A DNA stretch of 64,000 nucleotides, taken from assembly GCF_007993815.1 (NCBI RefSeq), contig NZ_VJWE01000011.1, positions 558,001-622,000 on the forward strand, in the 5' to 3' direction. This DNA is from Acidovorax delafieldii (GTDB lineage Bacteria; Pseudomonadota; Gammaproteobacteria; Burkholderiales; Burkholderiaceae_C). Under the pieces are notes generated by a model. The model worked only from the letters and a program-made list of their open reading frames with translations, searched no databases and was not told where the DNA came from. Position numbers and translations under genes: made by a program. Each line of letters starts with the position of its first letter. Positions within the stretch are counted from its first letter, which is position 1. Shown here piece after piece: positions 1 to 9,792 of the stretch.

Positions 1-261
1 CTCGATGATGTGGTTCTCGTCGCGGCGACCCGAGTTGCGGATGGTTTCGGACTCGTGGTGGTCGAACACCAGGTGCGCACCCGGCACGTAGGGCAGGTTG
101 GTGGTGATATCGCGGCTGGTGATAGGCACCTTGCCGTCCTGCATGTCCTTGGGGTGAACAAAAGTGATCTCGTCGATCAGGTTCAGCTCATTGAGCAGCA
201 CCGCGCAGACCAGGCCGTCAAAGTCACTGCGGGTCACCAGGCGGTATTTCGCATCACTCAC
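1..261 (-). CDS. DHH-family phosphoesterase (exopolyphosphatase-like), N-terminal part
   Basis: The first 87 codons of a minus-strand gene that runs off the left edge. It begins with GTG at 261, preceded by AAGGAG at good spacing. The visible protein starts VSDAKYRLVTRSDFDG and contains the metal-binding DHH signature (VFDHHESE) at about residues 67-73. DHH proteins are Mn-dependent phosphoesterases such as RecJ, NrnA-type oligoribonucleases and exopolyphosphatases. The early SDFDG motif and the HPKDMQDG segment fit the exopolyphosphatase-like members found in Burkholderiales. The substrate (polyphosphate, pAp or a short RNA) cannot be settled because the DHHA1 domain is outside the window. 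Confidence 0.8.
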   Translation of the reverse strand, partial: MSDAKYRLVTRSDFDGLVCAVLLNELNLIDEITFVHPKDMQDGKVPITSRDITTNLPYVPGAHLVFDHHESETIRNSGRRDENHIIE

Positions 262-357
262 TAAATTCTCCTTGTTACGTAGCGCACCGCGACATGGTAG
301 CCGCGCCCCGGCCCCTGGCAAGCGCCGCCTGCGTCAAAAAGCAGGCCGCCCAGGTAC

Positions 358-1659
358 TCATACCTGCATCCATTCCTGCAGCTGCCGGGCCACGCCCGCA
401 TCTGCCAGCAGGTCCAGGTGGCCCAGGCGATAGAACACCGCCTGCCGGGCCTTGGCAAAGCCCAGCGTCCTTTGGGGATCATCGTGGATGCCCAGCGCAC
501 TGTGCAAGGGCACCAACCCGTCCCCCACCAACCGCTCGCCCACCGGGCTGCGCCGCGCAGCCAGGGTGGCCGCCACCGCGTGGCACGCCACGGCGGAAGG
601 CAGCGGCACCGGGGTGCGCTGGTCGGGGCTTTTGCGAAAGCGATCGCGCCCCTGCCAGTCCGTATCGAGCACATGGCCATAGCGCAGGTCGGTGATGCCC
701 GCACTGCGCAACTGGGCCAGGCGGGCAAAGGGGCGTGAGTACGCGGTGCTGCCCAGCAGCACATCCACCCAGTGGCCCGCGCGCTCCAGGGGCGCGCCGT
801 GGTGCGGGGTGCCCAGAAAAACCAGGTGGCGCAGCCGGGGCAGCCAGCCGCCGGAACCTGCCGGGGCCTGCGCGGCATGGTGACAGGCGCTGCGCGCCAC
901 CAGCCCACCCATGCTGTGGGCCAGGATGGACAGCTCCGTCACCGGCACGGGCCACGAAGCCACCAGGGATGCAAGCAGGGCCGATAACTCGGCCCCGTTG
1001 GTGGATGTGTGCTGGCCGGTGTTGTAGCGCAGGTAGACAGGGGTGTAGCCCAAGGCCTCGGCCAGATGGGCGCCATGGTCGTGGCCATGGCGCAGCCACT
1101 GCAGGTCGTTCATGCACAGGCCATGCACCAGCACCAGGAGCTTGCCTGTGGCGGCGCCCGGTGCAGCCAGCGCGCGCAAGTCCAGGGGCAGACCGTGCTG
1201 GTACCAGCCCATCTGCGTGCACAGCGGGTTGCCGTCGCGTTGCAGGCGGTCGCCCATCACGCCATTGAGCGCGGCGATGACCGCCTCGCGCTCCCAATGC
1301 ACTGCGTCGGATGACATGGCCGGAGCAAAAAACGGTTCCAGCCGCGCCAGCCCGGCTTGCAGGCCCGCTTCCACCAGCTGCGTTACCCCCCGGATGCTTT
1401 GGTACACCAACCCGGTCAGCCCCCGCGTACGACCCGGCTGGTCACCGCCCGGCAGCCCCAGCGTGCCCAGCACCGACTGGTGCACCCCCTCGGCCACCCG
1501 GCTGATGCCGGTGGTAGCCTGCGCGGCCAGGCGCGCGACACCGCGCAGGTCGGACGCCCGCAACTGGCGCAGCGGGTTGGCCTTCGCCGCAGTGGCGCCG
1601 TCGACCGGAGGGGCAGAAGCAGCAGGCTTGCGCAGCCGGGGTGTGGACGGTGGGGGCAT
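358..1659 (-). CDS. Alpha/beta hydrolase, lipase/PGAP1-like
   Basis: A 433-residue serine hydrolase. LVLVHGLCMND is the oxyanion-hole strand. ILAHSMGGLVAR is the nucleophile elbow (Ser in A-H-S-M-G). HLVFLGTPHHGAPLER is typical of triacylglycerol lipase/PGAP1-like proteins. A late GDGLVPLHSA and a His in GHLDLL could supply the acid and base. The first ~100 residues are a basic, Ala-rich segment with no clear signal peptide. I chose ATG 1659, which follows GGAG; a longer reading would run into the pseudouridine synthase gene. That GGAG lies inside a hairpin (1664-1693). The physiological ester is unknown. Confidence 0.8.
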   Translation of the reverse strand: MPPPSTPRLRKPAASAPPVDGATAAKANPLRQLRASDLRGVARLAAQATTGISRVAEGVHQSVLGTLGLPGGDQPGRTRGLTGLVYQSIRGVTQLVEAGLQAGLARLEPFFAPAMSSDAVHWEREAVIAALNGVMGDRLQRDGNPLCTQMGWYQHGLPLDLRALAAPGAATGKLLVLVHGLCMNDLQWLRHGHDHGAHLAEALGYTPVYLRYNTGQHTSTNGAELSALLASLVASWPVPVTELSILAHSMGGLVARSACHHAAQAPAGSGGWLPRLRHLVFLGTPHHGAPLERAGHWVDVLLGSTAYSRPFARLAQLRSAGITDLRYGHVLDTDWQGRDRFRKSPDQRTPVPLPSAVACHAVAATLAARRSPVGERLVGDGLVPLHSALGIHDDPQRTLGFAKARQAVFYRLGHLDLLADAGVARQLQEWMQV

Positions 1660-1663
1660 GAAA

Positions 1664-1693
1664 GGGCTCCGTTTAAAAAATGTCAGGGAGCCC
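1664..1693 (-). promoter_or_regulatory. Hairpin that pairs the hydrolase ribosome binding site
   Basis: On the minus strand GGGCTCC (1693-1687) can pair with GGAGCCC (1670-1664) across a 16-base AT-rich loop, directly 5' of ATG 1659. The right arm contains the GGAG that should be the ribosome binding site, so the stem would occlude it. The hairpin lies in the 41-base gap after the pseudouridine synthase stop. It could be a thermosensor-like or translation-coupling element; it lacks the terminal T-run of an intrinsic terminator. Confidence 0.45.
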
Positions 1694-1700
1694 GGGGCTC

Positions 1701-2807
1701 TCAGAACCGCTCGTTGGGCGAAAGATAACGCCACTGCCCCACAGGCAGGTTGCCCAAGGTCACGCGGCCGATGCGGATGCGCTTGAGACCCACCACCTTG
1801 AGCCCCACCAATTCGCACATGCGGCGGATCTGGCGTTTTTTGCCCTCGGTGAGCACAAACCGCAGCTGCTCGGGGTTTTGCCAATCGACCTTGGCGGGCT
1901 TGAGCGGTTCGCCGTCCAGGCTCAGGCCATGGCGCAGGCGTTCCAGCAACTCTCGGGGAAACACCGCCTGCACATTGGTGCTGACCGGGTCACGCTCGTC
2001 GATTTCCTGCAGCGGCGCGGAGCGCTCGCCGGGGTGGCGTGGCACCGCCTGACCGGGGGCCTGGTAGACCACGCGCACCAGGTACTCCTTTTCCATCTCG
2101 GAGTCCTCGCCAATGATCTGCCGGGCCACGCGGCCGTCCTGGGTCAGCACCAAGAGGCCCACCGAGTCGATATCGAGCCGCCCGCAAGGTGCCAGGCCCC
2201 GCAGCTGCGGCGGGGAGAAGCGGTTGCGGCTGGGGTCATCGCGCCAGTGGGTGCGGGGGTTGATCAGCGCCACGGCGGGCGTGTGACCGTCCTCGGCCTG
2301 GCCGCTCACATAGCCAATGGGCTTGTTCAGCAGGATGGTGACGCGCTGCTCCTGGAAACCCTGGGCAATCTTGTCCACCTCGATGCGGTCGGCCGCCGTG
2401 ACCTGCTGGCCCATGGTCGCCACCACGCCGTTGACCTTGACCCAGCCCTGCTCTACCCAGTCGTCGGCCTCGCGGCGCGAGCACAGACCCAGCTCGGCCA
2501 TGCGCTTGTTCAGGCGCGAGGTGGGCAAGCCCCCCACGGTGCTGGTGGCCGGCGCAGGCACCTGGCGCACGGGCGCCACAAAGGCGCCTGACGCGACGCG
2601 GTAGCTGGGCTGCGCTGGAGCGCGGGAGGGACGGGGGGCCCTGGGTGGCGGCGCAGGCCGTGCAGGCGCAGGCTTGGCCGCCAGGGTCGGGCGGCGCAGC
2701 ACGGGACGCGCGGCAGGCGCAGAGGAAGAAGCAGGCGTGGAGCCGCCAGCGTCAGAGGCTGGGGCAGCAGCGGAGCCCGCAGGCGGGGGAGAGGAGGAGG
2801 AAGACAT
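1701..2807 (-). CDS. 23S rRNA pseudouridine synthase, RluF-like (RsuA/RluB/E/F family)
   Basis: A 368-residue protein. The first ~95 residues are a low-complexity Ala/Pro/Ser-rich tail. Next comes an S4 RNA-binding domain ([19 protein letters not shown]) and the catalytic domain with [17 protein letters not shown], where the Asp of GRLD is the nucleophile. The [10 protein letters not shown] strand and GKKRQIRRM are characteristic, and the former resembles RluF more than RsuA. RluF modifies U2604 in E. coli 23S rRNA; the exact target here is inferred. ATG 2807 (MSSSSSPPP) is preferred because the upstream extension overlaps the next gene and is non-homologous. No strong ribosome binding site is visible. 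Confidence 0.85.
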   Translation of the reverse strand: MSSSSSPPPAGSAAAPASDAGGSTPASSSAPAARPVLRRPTLAAKPAPARPAPPPRAPRPSRAPAQPSYRVASGAFVAPVRQVPAPATSTVGGLPTSRLNKRMAELGLCSRREADDWVEQGWVKVNGVVATMGQQVTAADRIEVDKIAQGFQEQRVTILLNKPIGYVSGQAEDGHTPAVALINPRTHWRDDPSRNRFSPPQLRGLAPCGRLDIDSVGLLVLTQDGRVARQIIGEDSEMEKEYLVRVVYQAPGQAVPRHPGERSAPLQEIDERDPVSTNVQAVFPRELLERLRHGLSLDGEPLKPAKVDWQNPEQLRFVLTEGKKRQIRRMCELVGLKVVGLKRIRIGRVTLGNLPVGQWRYLSPNERF

Positions 2808-2883
2808 TGCGTGTATTTTCGCCTGTGAACTGCTTTGAACAGGTTCTTCGCCCCCAAACTGAGATGCAACGGCCTGGCGCCAG

Positions 2884-5220
2884 CTACCCCTGGCGGGCCT
2901 GCCAGGCCAGGAAATCATCCACCGGCAGGGGCCGCGCAATGTGATACCCCTGCGCCTCGTCGCAGGCCAGGAGGCGCAGGCGCTCCAGGATGGCGGCGGT
3001 CTCCACGCCTTCGGCCACCACGGTGAGCCCGAGGTTGTGCGCCAGGTCGATGGTCGAGCGCACGATCATCGCGTCGTCTTCGCCCGTCTCCATGCCCATC
3101 ACAAACGACTTGTCGATCTTGAGCTCATCGACCGGCAGGCGCTTGAGGTAGGCCAGCGACGAATAGCCCGTGCCGAAATCGTCGATGGACAGCTTGAAAC
3201 CCTGCTCCGACAAGCGGTTGAGCATGGCCTCGGCGCGCTGCGGATCGTCCATGATCGCGCTTTCGGTGATCTCCAGGCAAAAGGCACTGGCCGCCACTCC
3301 GTGGCGCCCCAGGATGTCAGCGAGCCGGTGGCTCAGCTCGGGGTCAAGAAGGTCGCGGGTGGAGAGGTTGACCGACACCCTGAGCGGCAGGCCCTGCGTG
3401 CGCGGGTCGGCCAGCAGGCGCGCGACTTCTTCAAACATCCACAGCGTGAGGTGGCGCACAAACCCGGTCTGCTCGGCAAACGGGATGAACTGCATGGGCG
3501 GCACCAGCCCGCGCTGCGGGTGCTGCCAGCGCACCAGCGCCTCGGCCGCCAGGCCCGGCTGCCCGTGCAAGGGCACCTTGGGCTGCAGGTACAGGCGCAA
3601 CTCATGGTGCTCCACGGCGTGGCGCAGCTCGGTCAGCAGCGACAGGGTCTGCGCACTGGACGAATCAAAGGCTGCGTCGTACTGCAGGGCTCCGCTGAGC
3701 TTGCGCTTAGCGGCATACATGGCGATTTCAGAGCGGCTGAGCAGCGTGTCGGCGTCACCCGCATTGCCCGGCCAGCAGGCAAAACCAATGCCTGCGCTCA
3801 GGTCCACCGTCTGGTCCTCAAAGGCCAGCGGTTGCTCGAACGACTGGTTGATGCGCTGGGCAATCTCGTGTGCCGCAGCGGCATCGGCGCGCTGCAGCAG
3901 GATGGCGAACTCATTGCCCCCCAGGCGCGCCACCATGTCATCGGGCGAACGCACCTGCTGGCTCAGACGCTCGGCCACGGCCTGCAGCAGGCGGTCGCCA
4001 AAGGCGTAGCCCAGCACGTCGTTGACATGCTTGAAGCGGTCCAGGTCCAGCGTGAGCACGGCCAGCGGCTGCGCAGGATCGGCACTTGCGGCGATGGCCT
4101 GCACCACGGCGTCACGAAAGCGCTCCCGGTTGGGCAGGCCCGTCAGGCGGTCCCAGTAGGCGAGGCGGCGGATTTCGGTTTGCTGCGCGCCGATGTCCAC
4201 GCGCATGTGATCGAACGAACGCGCCAGGTTGCCGATCTCGTCCGTGCGGTCGGTGTGCTCCAGCGGAACATCGTATTCACCGCGTGAGAGCCGCTGCGTG
4301 GCCGCCAGCAGCGAGCGCAGGGGCGTGGTGAGCCGTTGCGCCACCAGGCCCGTGCCTGCCGCAAACAGCAGCACACCCGCCACGGTGATGATGGCCAGCA
4401 ACACCTGCAGCTGGCGATAAGGCGCCACCACCTCGTCCACCGAACGCAGCAGCAGCGAGTGCACCTCCCCCCCCACGCTGTCGAGCTTGCTGGAGCGCGC
4501 GAGCAAGGTGCCCTCGGCTGTCTGCAGCTCGCCTGCCGCGCCACCGGTGCTCAGCAGCAAGGCCCGCGCATCTGCGGGCAAGGTGCTGACCGACAGGGTC
4601 ATCGCCCCCTCCGGGGACTTGATCATCAGGGCCACATGCACCGATAAGAGCTGCCGCATTTCGTCGGCACGCGACTGGTCAATGCGAAAACCCATCAACA
4701 CCCAGCCAATGACCACCGGCGCACGCATGGGCACCATCACGAACTGGTAGGGCACGCCATCCATCACCGCGATCTGGCTGCCCTGGGGCTGCTGCGCCAG
4801 GCGCGGCACCACCTGCCGCAGCGTGGCCGGGAATTGCTCCATGCTGTCGGACAGGCTGACCGCGCGCAGCTCCAGGTCCGTTCCGAGCAGCGCAGTCACG
4901 GCTGCGCCGATGCGGCTGCCATGGTTCTCCAGCACCGACTGAATGGTTTCCTCGTCCCCCGAGTTGACCGCCGAGCGAAAGCCATAGTCAGCCGCGAGCA
5001 GGGCCGATCCCTGGCGCAGCTGCTCGGCATTCTGGTCGAGCAGGCGGCGCCAGATGTTTTCGTCCAGGTCCAGGGCCCGCGCGATCTGGGCGCGGGCATT
5101 GCGGTCGATGGAGGCCCGCACCACGGCAAACCCTGCCGCCTGCACGATGAGCAGCAGCAGCAGCGACAACCCCACCAACCGCAGGATCAGGCTGCGCCGG
5201 GCCAGGCGCAGCCGCTTCAA
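2884..5220 (-). CDS. Membrane-bound GGDEF/EAL protein, degenerate GGDEF
   Basis: A 778-residue c-di-GMP protein. There is a TM helix at about 14-36, a periplasmic sensor region (37-269), a second TM at 270-296, HAMP (about 297-345), GGDEF (about 352-510) and EAL (about 525-778). The GGDEF signature reads GGNEF (434-438), losing the acidic third position, so cyclase activity is doubtful and it may act as a GTP-binding regulatory domain. The EAL side looks active: EAL at 560-562, [24 protein letters not shown] and EGVET. It is therefore more likely a phosphodiesterase. Its ATG overlaps the cupredoxin stop by 4 bases, so it is translationally coupled to a periplasmic copper-type protein. Confidence 0.9.
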   Translation of the reverse strand: MKRLRLARRSLILRLVGLSLLLLLIVQAAGFAVVRASIDRNARAQIARALDLDENIWRRLLDQNAEQLRQGSALLAADYGFRSAVNSGDEETIQSVLENHGSRIGAAVTALLGTDLELRAVSLSDSMEQFPATLRQVVPRLAQQPQGSQIAVMDGVPYQFVMVPMRAPVVIGWVLMGFRIDQSRADEMRQLLSVHVALMIKSPEGAMTLSVSTLPADARALLLSTGGAAGELQTAEGTLLARSSKLDSVGGEVHSLLLRSVDEVVAPYRQLQVLLAIITVAGVLLFAAGTGLVAQRLTTPLRSLLAATQRLSRGEYDVPLEHTDRTDEIGNLARSFDHMRVDIGAQQTEIRRLAYWDRLTGLPNRERFRDAVVQAIAASADPAQPLAVLTLDLDRFKHVNDVLGYAFGDRLLQAVAERLSQQVRSPDDMVARLGGNEFAILLQRADAAAAHEIAQRINQSFEQPLAFEDQTVDLSAGIGFACWPGNAGDADTLLSRSEIAMYAAKRKLSGALQYDAAFDSSSAQTLSLLTELRHAVEHHELRLYLQPKVPLHGQPGLAAEALVRWQHPQRGLVPPMQFIPFAEQTGFVRHLTLWMFEEVARLLADPRTQGLPLRVSVNLSTRDLLDPELSHRLADILGRHGVAASAFCLEITESAIMDDPQRAEAMLNRLSEQGFKLSIDDFGTGYSSLAYLKRLPVDELKIDKSFVMGMETGEDDAMIVRSTIDLAHNLGLTVVAEGVETAAILERLRLLACDEAQGYHIARPLPVDDFLAWQARQG

Positions 5221-5888
5221 GGTTGCAACCCCGTCATGCGCACAGACGCCGTGGCGGAGCCTGTAGCGGGCACGGTCAGCGCCTGCTCCAGGGCTGGGGC
5301 ACCCACCGGCAGGCGGGTGTGCCAGGTGCGCAGCGTGTAGGTGCCGGGCGGCACATTGTCGAGCTGCGCCTTGCCCGTGGCGGCGGGGGTACGGGCGTAG
5401 TACGGCGTGTCCACCACCAGCACCCAGCCCACCATCTGGTCATGGATGTTGCAGCCCAGGGCCACCACACCGGCCTTGTCAAACAGCACCGGGTTGGATG
5501 GCGTGCCGCTGTAGAGCTTGAGTTCGAACTTCTTGGCCGGCGAGAAGGAGTACACATGGTGCCGCACCGAGTCGCGGTTGGGGAACAGCACCTCGGTGCC
5601 CACCGGCACCACCAGCAGGCCGGGCACAAACTGCCGTTTCTCCTGCGCCATCTCCACACCGGTCAGCGGTTTGACCTGCTTGCGCGCCTCGGCCGAGTCC
5701 AGGAACACCACCGCATCGGCCACAGGCTTGCCCGCAGCGTCGGACACATCCACCTGCACGGTGCCTGCCTGCGCGCCGCCGGCCACCAACGCCAGCGCAG
5801 CGAGTGCCGCTGACGAGGTACGCATGGCGTGACGCAAGGCTTGGCGCACCGCGCGCGGCCGCAGCGTCGGCAGGCCGTCCGGCCTCAT
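5217..5888 (-). CDS. Periplasmic cupredoxin (methylamine-utilization-like)
   Basis: A 223-residue exported protein. It has an N-terminal signal (hydrophobic core about 26-39, cleavage near AQA-G) and a cupredoxin fold with a type-1 copper constellation: His110/His111, then Cys146-x2-His149-x2-Met152 in GCNIHDQM. NCBI-style annotation often calls this group methylamine utilization protein, but no mau genes are nearby, so an electron-transfer or copper/redox-sensing role is only inferred. ATG 5888 overlaps the stop of the DUF4394 gene (ATGA). An internal ATG at 5825 would give a shorter, more classical signal peptide. It is also ATGA-coupled to the downstream GGDEF/EAL gene. Confidence 0.8.
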   Translation of the reverse strand: MRPDGLPTLRPRAVRQALRHAMRTSSAALAALALVAGGAQAGTVQVDVSDAAGKPVADAVVFLDSAEARKQVKPLTGVEMAQEKRQFVPGLLVVPVGTEVLFPNRDSVRHHVYSFSPAKKFELKLYSGTPSNPVLFDKAGVVALGCNIHDQMVGWVLVVDTPYYARTPAATGKAQLDNVPPGTYTLRTWHTRLPVGAPALEQALTVPATGSATASVRMTGLQP

Positions 5889-6778
5889 GGTTCGATCGCC
5901 AGGCCCACCAGGGGCGCGCCATCGCCCACCGGGCCCAGGGGGCGGGTGGCGCCGGTTGCCAGGTCCACCTGGTGCAGCCGGGTCTGGGTATCGGCGGCGG
6001 TGCGCACGGCGATGAGGGCGGTGTTGCCCACGTCGGCGATGTCAAAACCCACGTCCGTGAGCGGCCCCAGCCCCAGGGGGCCCACGGTGCGCAGCTGCCC
6101 GGCGTTGGGCGACACCACGGGCTGGGTGCCCTCGCGCGAGCCCTGCATCACCAGCACGCCCAGCGCACGGTCGATGGCGTAGTTGGTGGTGATCTTGCTG
6201 TCGTTGGGGTTGTAGGTGTAGGCGGCACCGGCAATGTCGGGCCTGCGGCGGGCGTTGACGTCGCCCCAGGCGTAGCGCAGGCTGGGGTCGGGCTGCACCC
6301 CTTCCACCGCAGTGTCGCCATCGACCACCGCCCCGGTGTCGGGGTGCAGACGCAGGTTCTGTCCGGTGTTGGACACCACCCGGATACGGTCGGCTGCCGG
6401 GTTGAAATCAAAGCCGAAGACTGCGCCTTGCAGCGCCAGCGCGGCGGGTGCAGGGCCCACCGGGCGCAGCGCACCGGTGGGGATGTCGAGCGTGTACAGG
6501 CGGCCCGCCTGCGACAGCGCATAGAGCACGCCCTTGGCCACGCGGAAGTCGATGCCCACCAGCCGCTCGCCGGGCGCCAGGCCCGTCACGGGGCGCCGCT
6601 CCAGGATGCGCTCGGGCTGCGCGGCCTGGAAGGTAATGAGCTCATGCGAGGCCGTCACGGCCACCAGGGTATCGCGCAAACCGGTGTCGTGCCGGGGTGC
6701 CGCACAGCCGGCCAGCAAGGCCAGGGCGGCTGCAGCGAGGGTGGTGCGCAGCGTGGAGGAGGGAAAAAACGGATGCAT
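5885..6778 (-). CDS. DUF4394 lipoprotein
   Basis: A 297-residue protein starting MHPFFPSS with a lipoprotein signal peptide ending in a lipobox (LLAGC). The body matches DUF4394: repeated beta-propeller-like strands with GIDFRVAKGVLYALS, GFDFNPAADRIRVVS and GAAYTYNPND. Its biochemical role is unknown. ATG 6778 has GAGG upstream; an in-frame earlier start adds a segment inconsistent with a lipoprotein signal. It is the first gene of a tightly overlapping unit (DUF4394, cupredoxin, GGDEF/EAL), suggesting an envelope-sensing module whose output is c-di-GMP. Confidence 0.8.
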   Translation of the reverse strand: MHPFFPSSTLRTTLAAAALALLAGCAAPRHDTGLRDTLVAVTASHELITFQAAQPERILERRPVTGLAPGERLVGIDFRVAKGVLYALSQAGRLYTLDIPTGALRPVGPAPAALALQGAVFGFDFNPAADRIRVVSNTGQNLRLHPDTGAVVDGDTAVEGVQPDPSLRYAWGDVNARRRPDIAGAAYTYNPNDSKITTNYAIDRALGVLVMQGSREGTQPVVSPNAGQLRTVGPLGLGPLTDVGFDIADVGNTALIAVRTAADTQTRLHQVDLATGATRPLGPVGDGAPLVGLAIEP

Positions 6779-7183
6779 GAAAGACCTCGCAAGTGTTACA
6801 GGTTTATACCTGATCGGTAGCGCCCGTGGCGTGGGCAAGGGCAAACCCCAAGCCCCACATTCACTTTGTTTTTGATAGCAAAACAGGTATTAATTACAGG
6901 CGCCCGCGATGGTTTTGCGAATAATTTCAGCGCCACCTTCTGTTGCACTTTGGCGCCATTGCACCAGGGTCGTGCGGCGCGGTATTTGTAACAAACAAAG
7001 CTATGCAGATCGGGCATGGGACCATCCTCAACGCTCATGACACATTTTGTTGTTATTGCCTACACTGCACCGACTCCGGCGCCCGTTCAACGGGCGCGCG
7101 GCGGCCGGTGGGCACCGTTATTGCTTTGCGCAGAGGCCCCCCGTTTGATCACGCTTTGATCCTTTCGATACCCAAGGACCCCC
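6779..7183. other. Divergent intergenic region between DUF4394 unit and chemoreceptor
   Basis: No gene is visible in these 405 bases, which must hold promoters for both divergent units. Seen directly: CAGGT-TTAT-ACCTG (6800-6813), a short palindrome close to the DUF4394 start; an AT-rich patch at about 6860-6930; and a strong hairpin GCGCCCG-TTCAA-CGGGCGC (7079-7097) about 87 bases ahead of the chemoreceptor ATG, possibly in its 5' leader. The TTTTGATAGCAAAAC stretch near 6870 faintly resembles one end of the dispersed repeat described elsewhere, but too weakly to call. Confidence 0.5.
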
Positions 7184-8899
7184 ATGCCGGCTGCTTCCAC
7201 CTTCAAATCCCTGTCGATTTCCAGCCGGCTCAGCCTGGGGTTCGGCTGCATGCTGGTACTCCTGGTGGCGGTGGCGGCAGTGGGCCAGCTGTCCGTGGGC
7301 AAAGTGCACGATCAGATGACGCAGATCACCGGCGTAGGCGCCAACAAAGCCAAGCTGGTCAACGGCATGCTGGAAAGCGTGAGCGCCATCGGCATCCAGA
7401 GCCGCTCCGCCGCCATGCTCAACGACATCGACCCCAAGCAGGCGCGCGAGCAGATCGTGGCCGTGGGCAAGACGCTCAAGGAATACGCCACGCAAGAAGC
7501 CGCTTTGACCCAACTGCTCACCCCTGCCACGGCCACCCCCGCAGAACTCAAGCTGCTGACCGAGGTGCAGGCCCTGGGCGGCAAGACCCGCCCCGAACTG
7601 GACAGCGCCATCAAGGCCGCTGACGACGGCGACACCGTGAGCGCCACGCTGGCGCTGATGACCCGCGTGGCCCCCGCAGAAACCGCCTGGCGCGCCAAGC
7701 TGCGCGAACTGATCGAGCTGCAAAACACCTTGAATGCCGAGGCCACGGTCTCAGCAGAGCAAACCCAGAGCAGTGCCCGCGTGGTGGGTGGGCTGCTGGT
7801 GCTGCTGGCCATCGGGCTGGGCGCGCTGATTGCCTGGCGCATCACGGCCAGCATCATCGCCCCCATTGGCCGCGCGGTCGTGGTGGCCGAGCGCATTGCA
7901 CGCGGCGACCTCACCTCGCAGGTCGAAGTGCGCATCCACGACGAAACCGGCCGCCTGCTCGAAGCCATTGCCGCCATGCAGGAGCGCCTGCGCGCCCTGG
8001 TGGGCGAAATCGGCCAGACCGCCGACTCCATCCTGGTGGCCAGCTCCGAGGTGGCCTCTGGCAACCTGGACCTGAGCCAGCGCACCGAACAGACCTCGCA
8101 CAACCTGCAGGGCGCCGCGACAGCGCTGGTGGACCTGACCGGCACGGTGTCGCAAAGCGCCGACTCGGCCCGCCAGGCCAACCAGCTCGCGTCCACCGCG
8201 TCCGATGCGGCCACACGCGGCGGCGAAGTGGTGGGCCAGGTGGTGCGCACCATGGACACCATCAGCGCCAGCTCGCGCAAGATCGCCGACATCATCAGCG
8301 TGATCGATGGCATCGCGTTCCAGACCAACATCCTCGCGCTGAACGCGGCGGTGGAAGCCGCCCGTGCGGGCGAGCAGGGCCGCGGCTTTGCGGTGGTGGC
8401 GGGCGAGGTGCGCAACCTGGCGGGGCGCTCGGCCCAGGCCGCGCGCGAAATCAAGGCGCTGATCGGAACCAGCGTGGACCAGGTGCAAGAGGGCAGCACG
8501 CTCGTCAACCACGCCGGCAAGACGATTGAAGAACTGGTGCAGTCGGTGCGCCGCGTCTCCGACATCATGGGCGAGATCACGGCGGCCACGCAGGAGCAAA
8601 GCCAGCGCATCGGGCATGTGAGCCAGTCGGTGGGTGCGCTGGAAGAAATGACCCAGCAGAACGCCGCCCTGGTGGAGGAAGGCGCAGCCGCTGCCGACAG
8701 CCTCAAGGACCAGGCCGGACGCCTGACACAGATGGTGGGTACCTTCCGCCTGACGCGCGACGGCGGCGACGAAAACAGCTGGGGCACGGCCAGCGCCTCC
8801 GCATCGCCCACCGCAGTGCCAGCGCCCACGCGCACGGCAGCCCCGCGCCACCTGGCCTCAGCCCCATCATCCCGCGCTCCCGCACTGCCACGTAGCTGA
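7184..8899 (+). CDS. Methyl-accepting chemotaxis protein
   Basis: A 571-residue chemoreceptor. TM1 is at about 21-41, a four-helix-bundle-type periplasmic sensor spans about 42-200, TM2 lies near 203-224, then HAMP and a long cytoplasmic coiled coil. The invariant hairpin tip ([20 protein letters not shown]) starts near residue 374, with [15 protein letters not shown] after it. The C-terminus ends in a Ser/Pro/Ala-rich tail without the NWETF-type pentapeptide that tethers CheR/CheB, so it would rely on other receptors for efficient adaptation. ATG 7184 follows AAGGA. It stands alone, with no che genes nearby; the ligand is unknown. Confidence 0.92.
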   Translation: MPAASTFKSLSISSRLSLGFGCMLVLLVAVAAVGQLSVGKVHDQMTQITGVGANKAKLVNGMLESVSAIGIQSRSAAMLNDIDPKQAREQIVAVGKTLKEYATQEAALTQLLTPATATPAELKLLTEVQALGGKTRPELDSAIKAADDGDTVSATLALMTRVAPAETAWRAKLRELIELQNTLNAEATVSAEQTQSSARVVGGLLVLLAIGLGALIAWRITASIIAPIGRAVVVAERIARGDLTSQVEVRIHDETGRLLEAIAAMQERLRALVGEIGQTADSILVASSEVASGNLDLSQRTEQTSHNLQGAATALVDLTGTVSQSADSARQANQLASTASDAATRGGEVVGQVVRTMDTISASSRKIADIISVIDGIAFQTNILALNAAVEAARAGEQGRGFAVVAGEVRNLAGRSAQAAREIKALIGTSVDQVQEGSTLVNHAGKTIEELVQSVRRVSDIMGEITAATQEQSQRIGHVSQSVGALEEMTQQNAALVEEGAAAADSLKDQAGRLTQMVGTFRLTRDGGDENSWGTASASASPTAVPAPTRTAAPRHLASAPSSRAPALPRS

Positions 8900-8939
8900 C
8901 GGGACTTTCAATCGGGCGCACTCCACGCCAGGGGCGCCA

Positions 8940-9005
8940 AGCAAGGACCGCACTGCAGCGAGGGCATCGCCCCCTCAGGGGGAAGGCGCACAGCGCCTCA
9001 GGGGG
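8940..9005. repeat. GC-rich twin-hairpin repeat between convergent genes
   Basis: CCCCCTCAGGGGG followed by GGCGC-ACA-GCGCC and a second CTCAGGGGGG. The element shares the CCCCCTCAGGGGGA core with the copy at 21309-21391. It lies in the short gap between the convergent chemoreceptor and Crp/Fnr genes, and its right end supplies the last codons and stop of the Crp/Fnr gene. A role as a bidirectional transcription stop is plausible; there is no T-run. Confidence 0.55.
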
Positions 9006-9723
9006 GAGTCACACTCGATCGCAGCGCCGCCAGGTCCAGCACCCGCAGGCCGCCGTACTCCACCCGGATCGCCCCCTGCGCCTCCAGCGCCGCCAGCGCC
9101 TCGTTCACCCGCTGACGCGACAGCCCCACCAGATAGGCCAGCTCTTGCTGCGTGATACGCAGCACCTCGCCCACGCCCGGGTACAGCACGGGGTTGAACA
9201 GCGACGCCAGGCTGCGCGCCACACGCACATCGGGGTTGTTCAGGCGGTCGATCTCGCGGGCTGCAATGAACTGGCCCAGGCGCTCGTTGAGCTGGTTCAT
9301 CACAAAGCGGTTGAAGCCGATGGAGTGGTCCAGCAGCCAGTGAAAGCTGTCAATCGGCAGCCCGGCCACCACGCTCTTGCGCAGGGCCTGGATGTTGTAG
9401 CGGTAGGGCTCGCGCTTGATGGTGGTGCCCTCGCCAAACCAGCCGCCGGGCGGCAGGCCCGCATAGGTCATGGTCTGGCCCTGGGCGTTGTCGGTGCTCA
9501 TCTTGAGCAGGCCCTCCACCACCCCAAACCAGTAGGTCACCGGGCGCCCCACGCGGCACACATAGTCGCCCGCTTTGGCGTCCCCCACCAGCAACGAGGC
9601 CACGGCGCGCTCTCGCTCGGCGGGCAGCAGCAAGTCGAGCCACGGAATACCGTCAAGCTCCTGCGGCGTGGGCGAACGGCGCCGCTGGTGCAGCGACAGG
9701 TCCTGGTGGGTGCGTGGGTCCAT
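8998..9723 (-). CDS. Crp/Fnr-family transcriptional regulator
   Basis: A 241-residue regulator with a cyclic-nucleotide-binding-like barrel (about 25-145) and a C-terminal winged helix with LTQQELAYL-type helix and GLSRQRVNEALAALE recognition helix (about 185-215). It has no N-terminal FNR-type cysteine cluster and no obvious cAMP phosphate-binding RxS motif, so the effector is unknown. ATG 9723 gives a normal family length. It is divergent from the binding-protein gene at 9889. A perfect TTGTCG-N6-CGACAA palindrome lies between them, and a near copy precedes the acyl-CoA ligase/ABC operon at 13998, making that operon a probable target. Confidence 0.88.
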   Translation of the reverse strand: MDPRTHQDLSLHQRRRSPTPQELDGIPWLDLLLPAERERAVASLLVGDAKAGDYVCRVGRPVTYWFGVVEGLLKMSTDNAQGQTMTYAGLPPGGWFGEGTTIKREPYRYNIQALRKSVVAGLPIDSFHWLLDHSIGFNRFVMNQLNERLGQFIAAREIDRLNNPDVRVARSLASLFNPVLYPGVGEVLRITQQELAYLVGLSRQRVNEALAALEAQGAIRVEYGGLRVLDLAALRSSVTPP

Positions 9724-9792
9724 GGCGCAAAGGTTCTCACGAAAAAGGGCGCCCCGCGGCCGCCTCGGCATGCGGGAATACCACGATCTCAA

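Noticed and set aside
2941-4287. Long plus-strand open frame opposite the GGDEF/EAL gene
   Set aside because: High-GC shadow frame; composition rich in His, Arg, Gln and Gly, no recognisable domain, and the minus-strand gene has clear motifs throughout.
5217-5888. Methylamine utilization function for the cupredoxin
   Set aside because: The name is a database habit; no methylamine dehydrogenase or mau genes are nearby.
6860-6900. Possible eighth copy of the dispersed repeat (TTTTGATAGCAAAAC...)
   Set aside because: Only a few bases resemble one end of the family; the AGCGCTAGAGGC block is absent.
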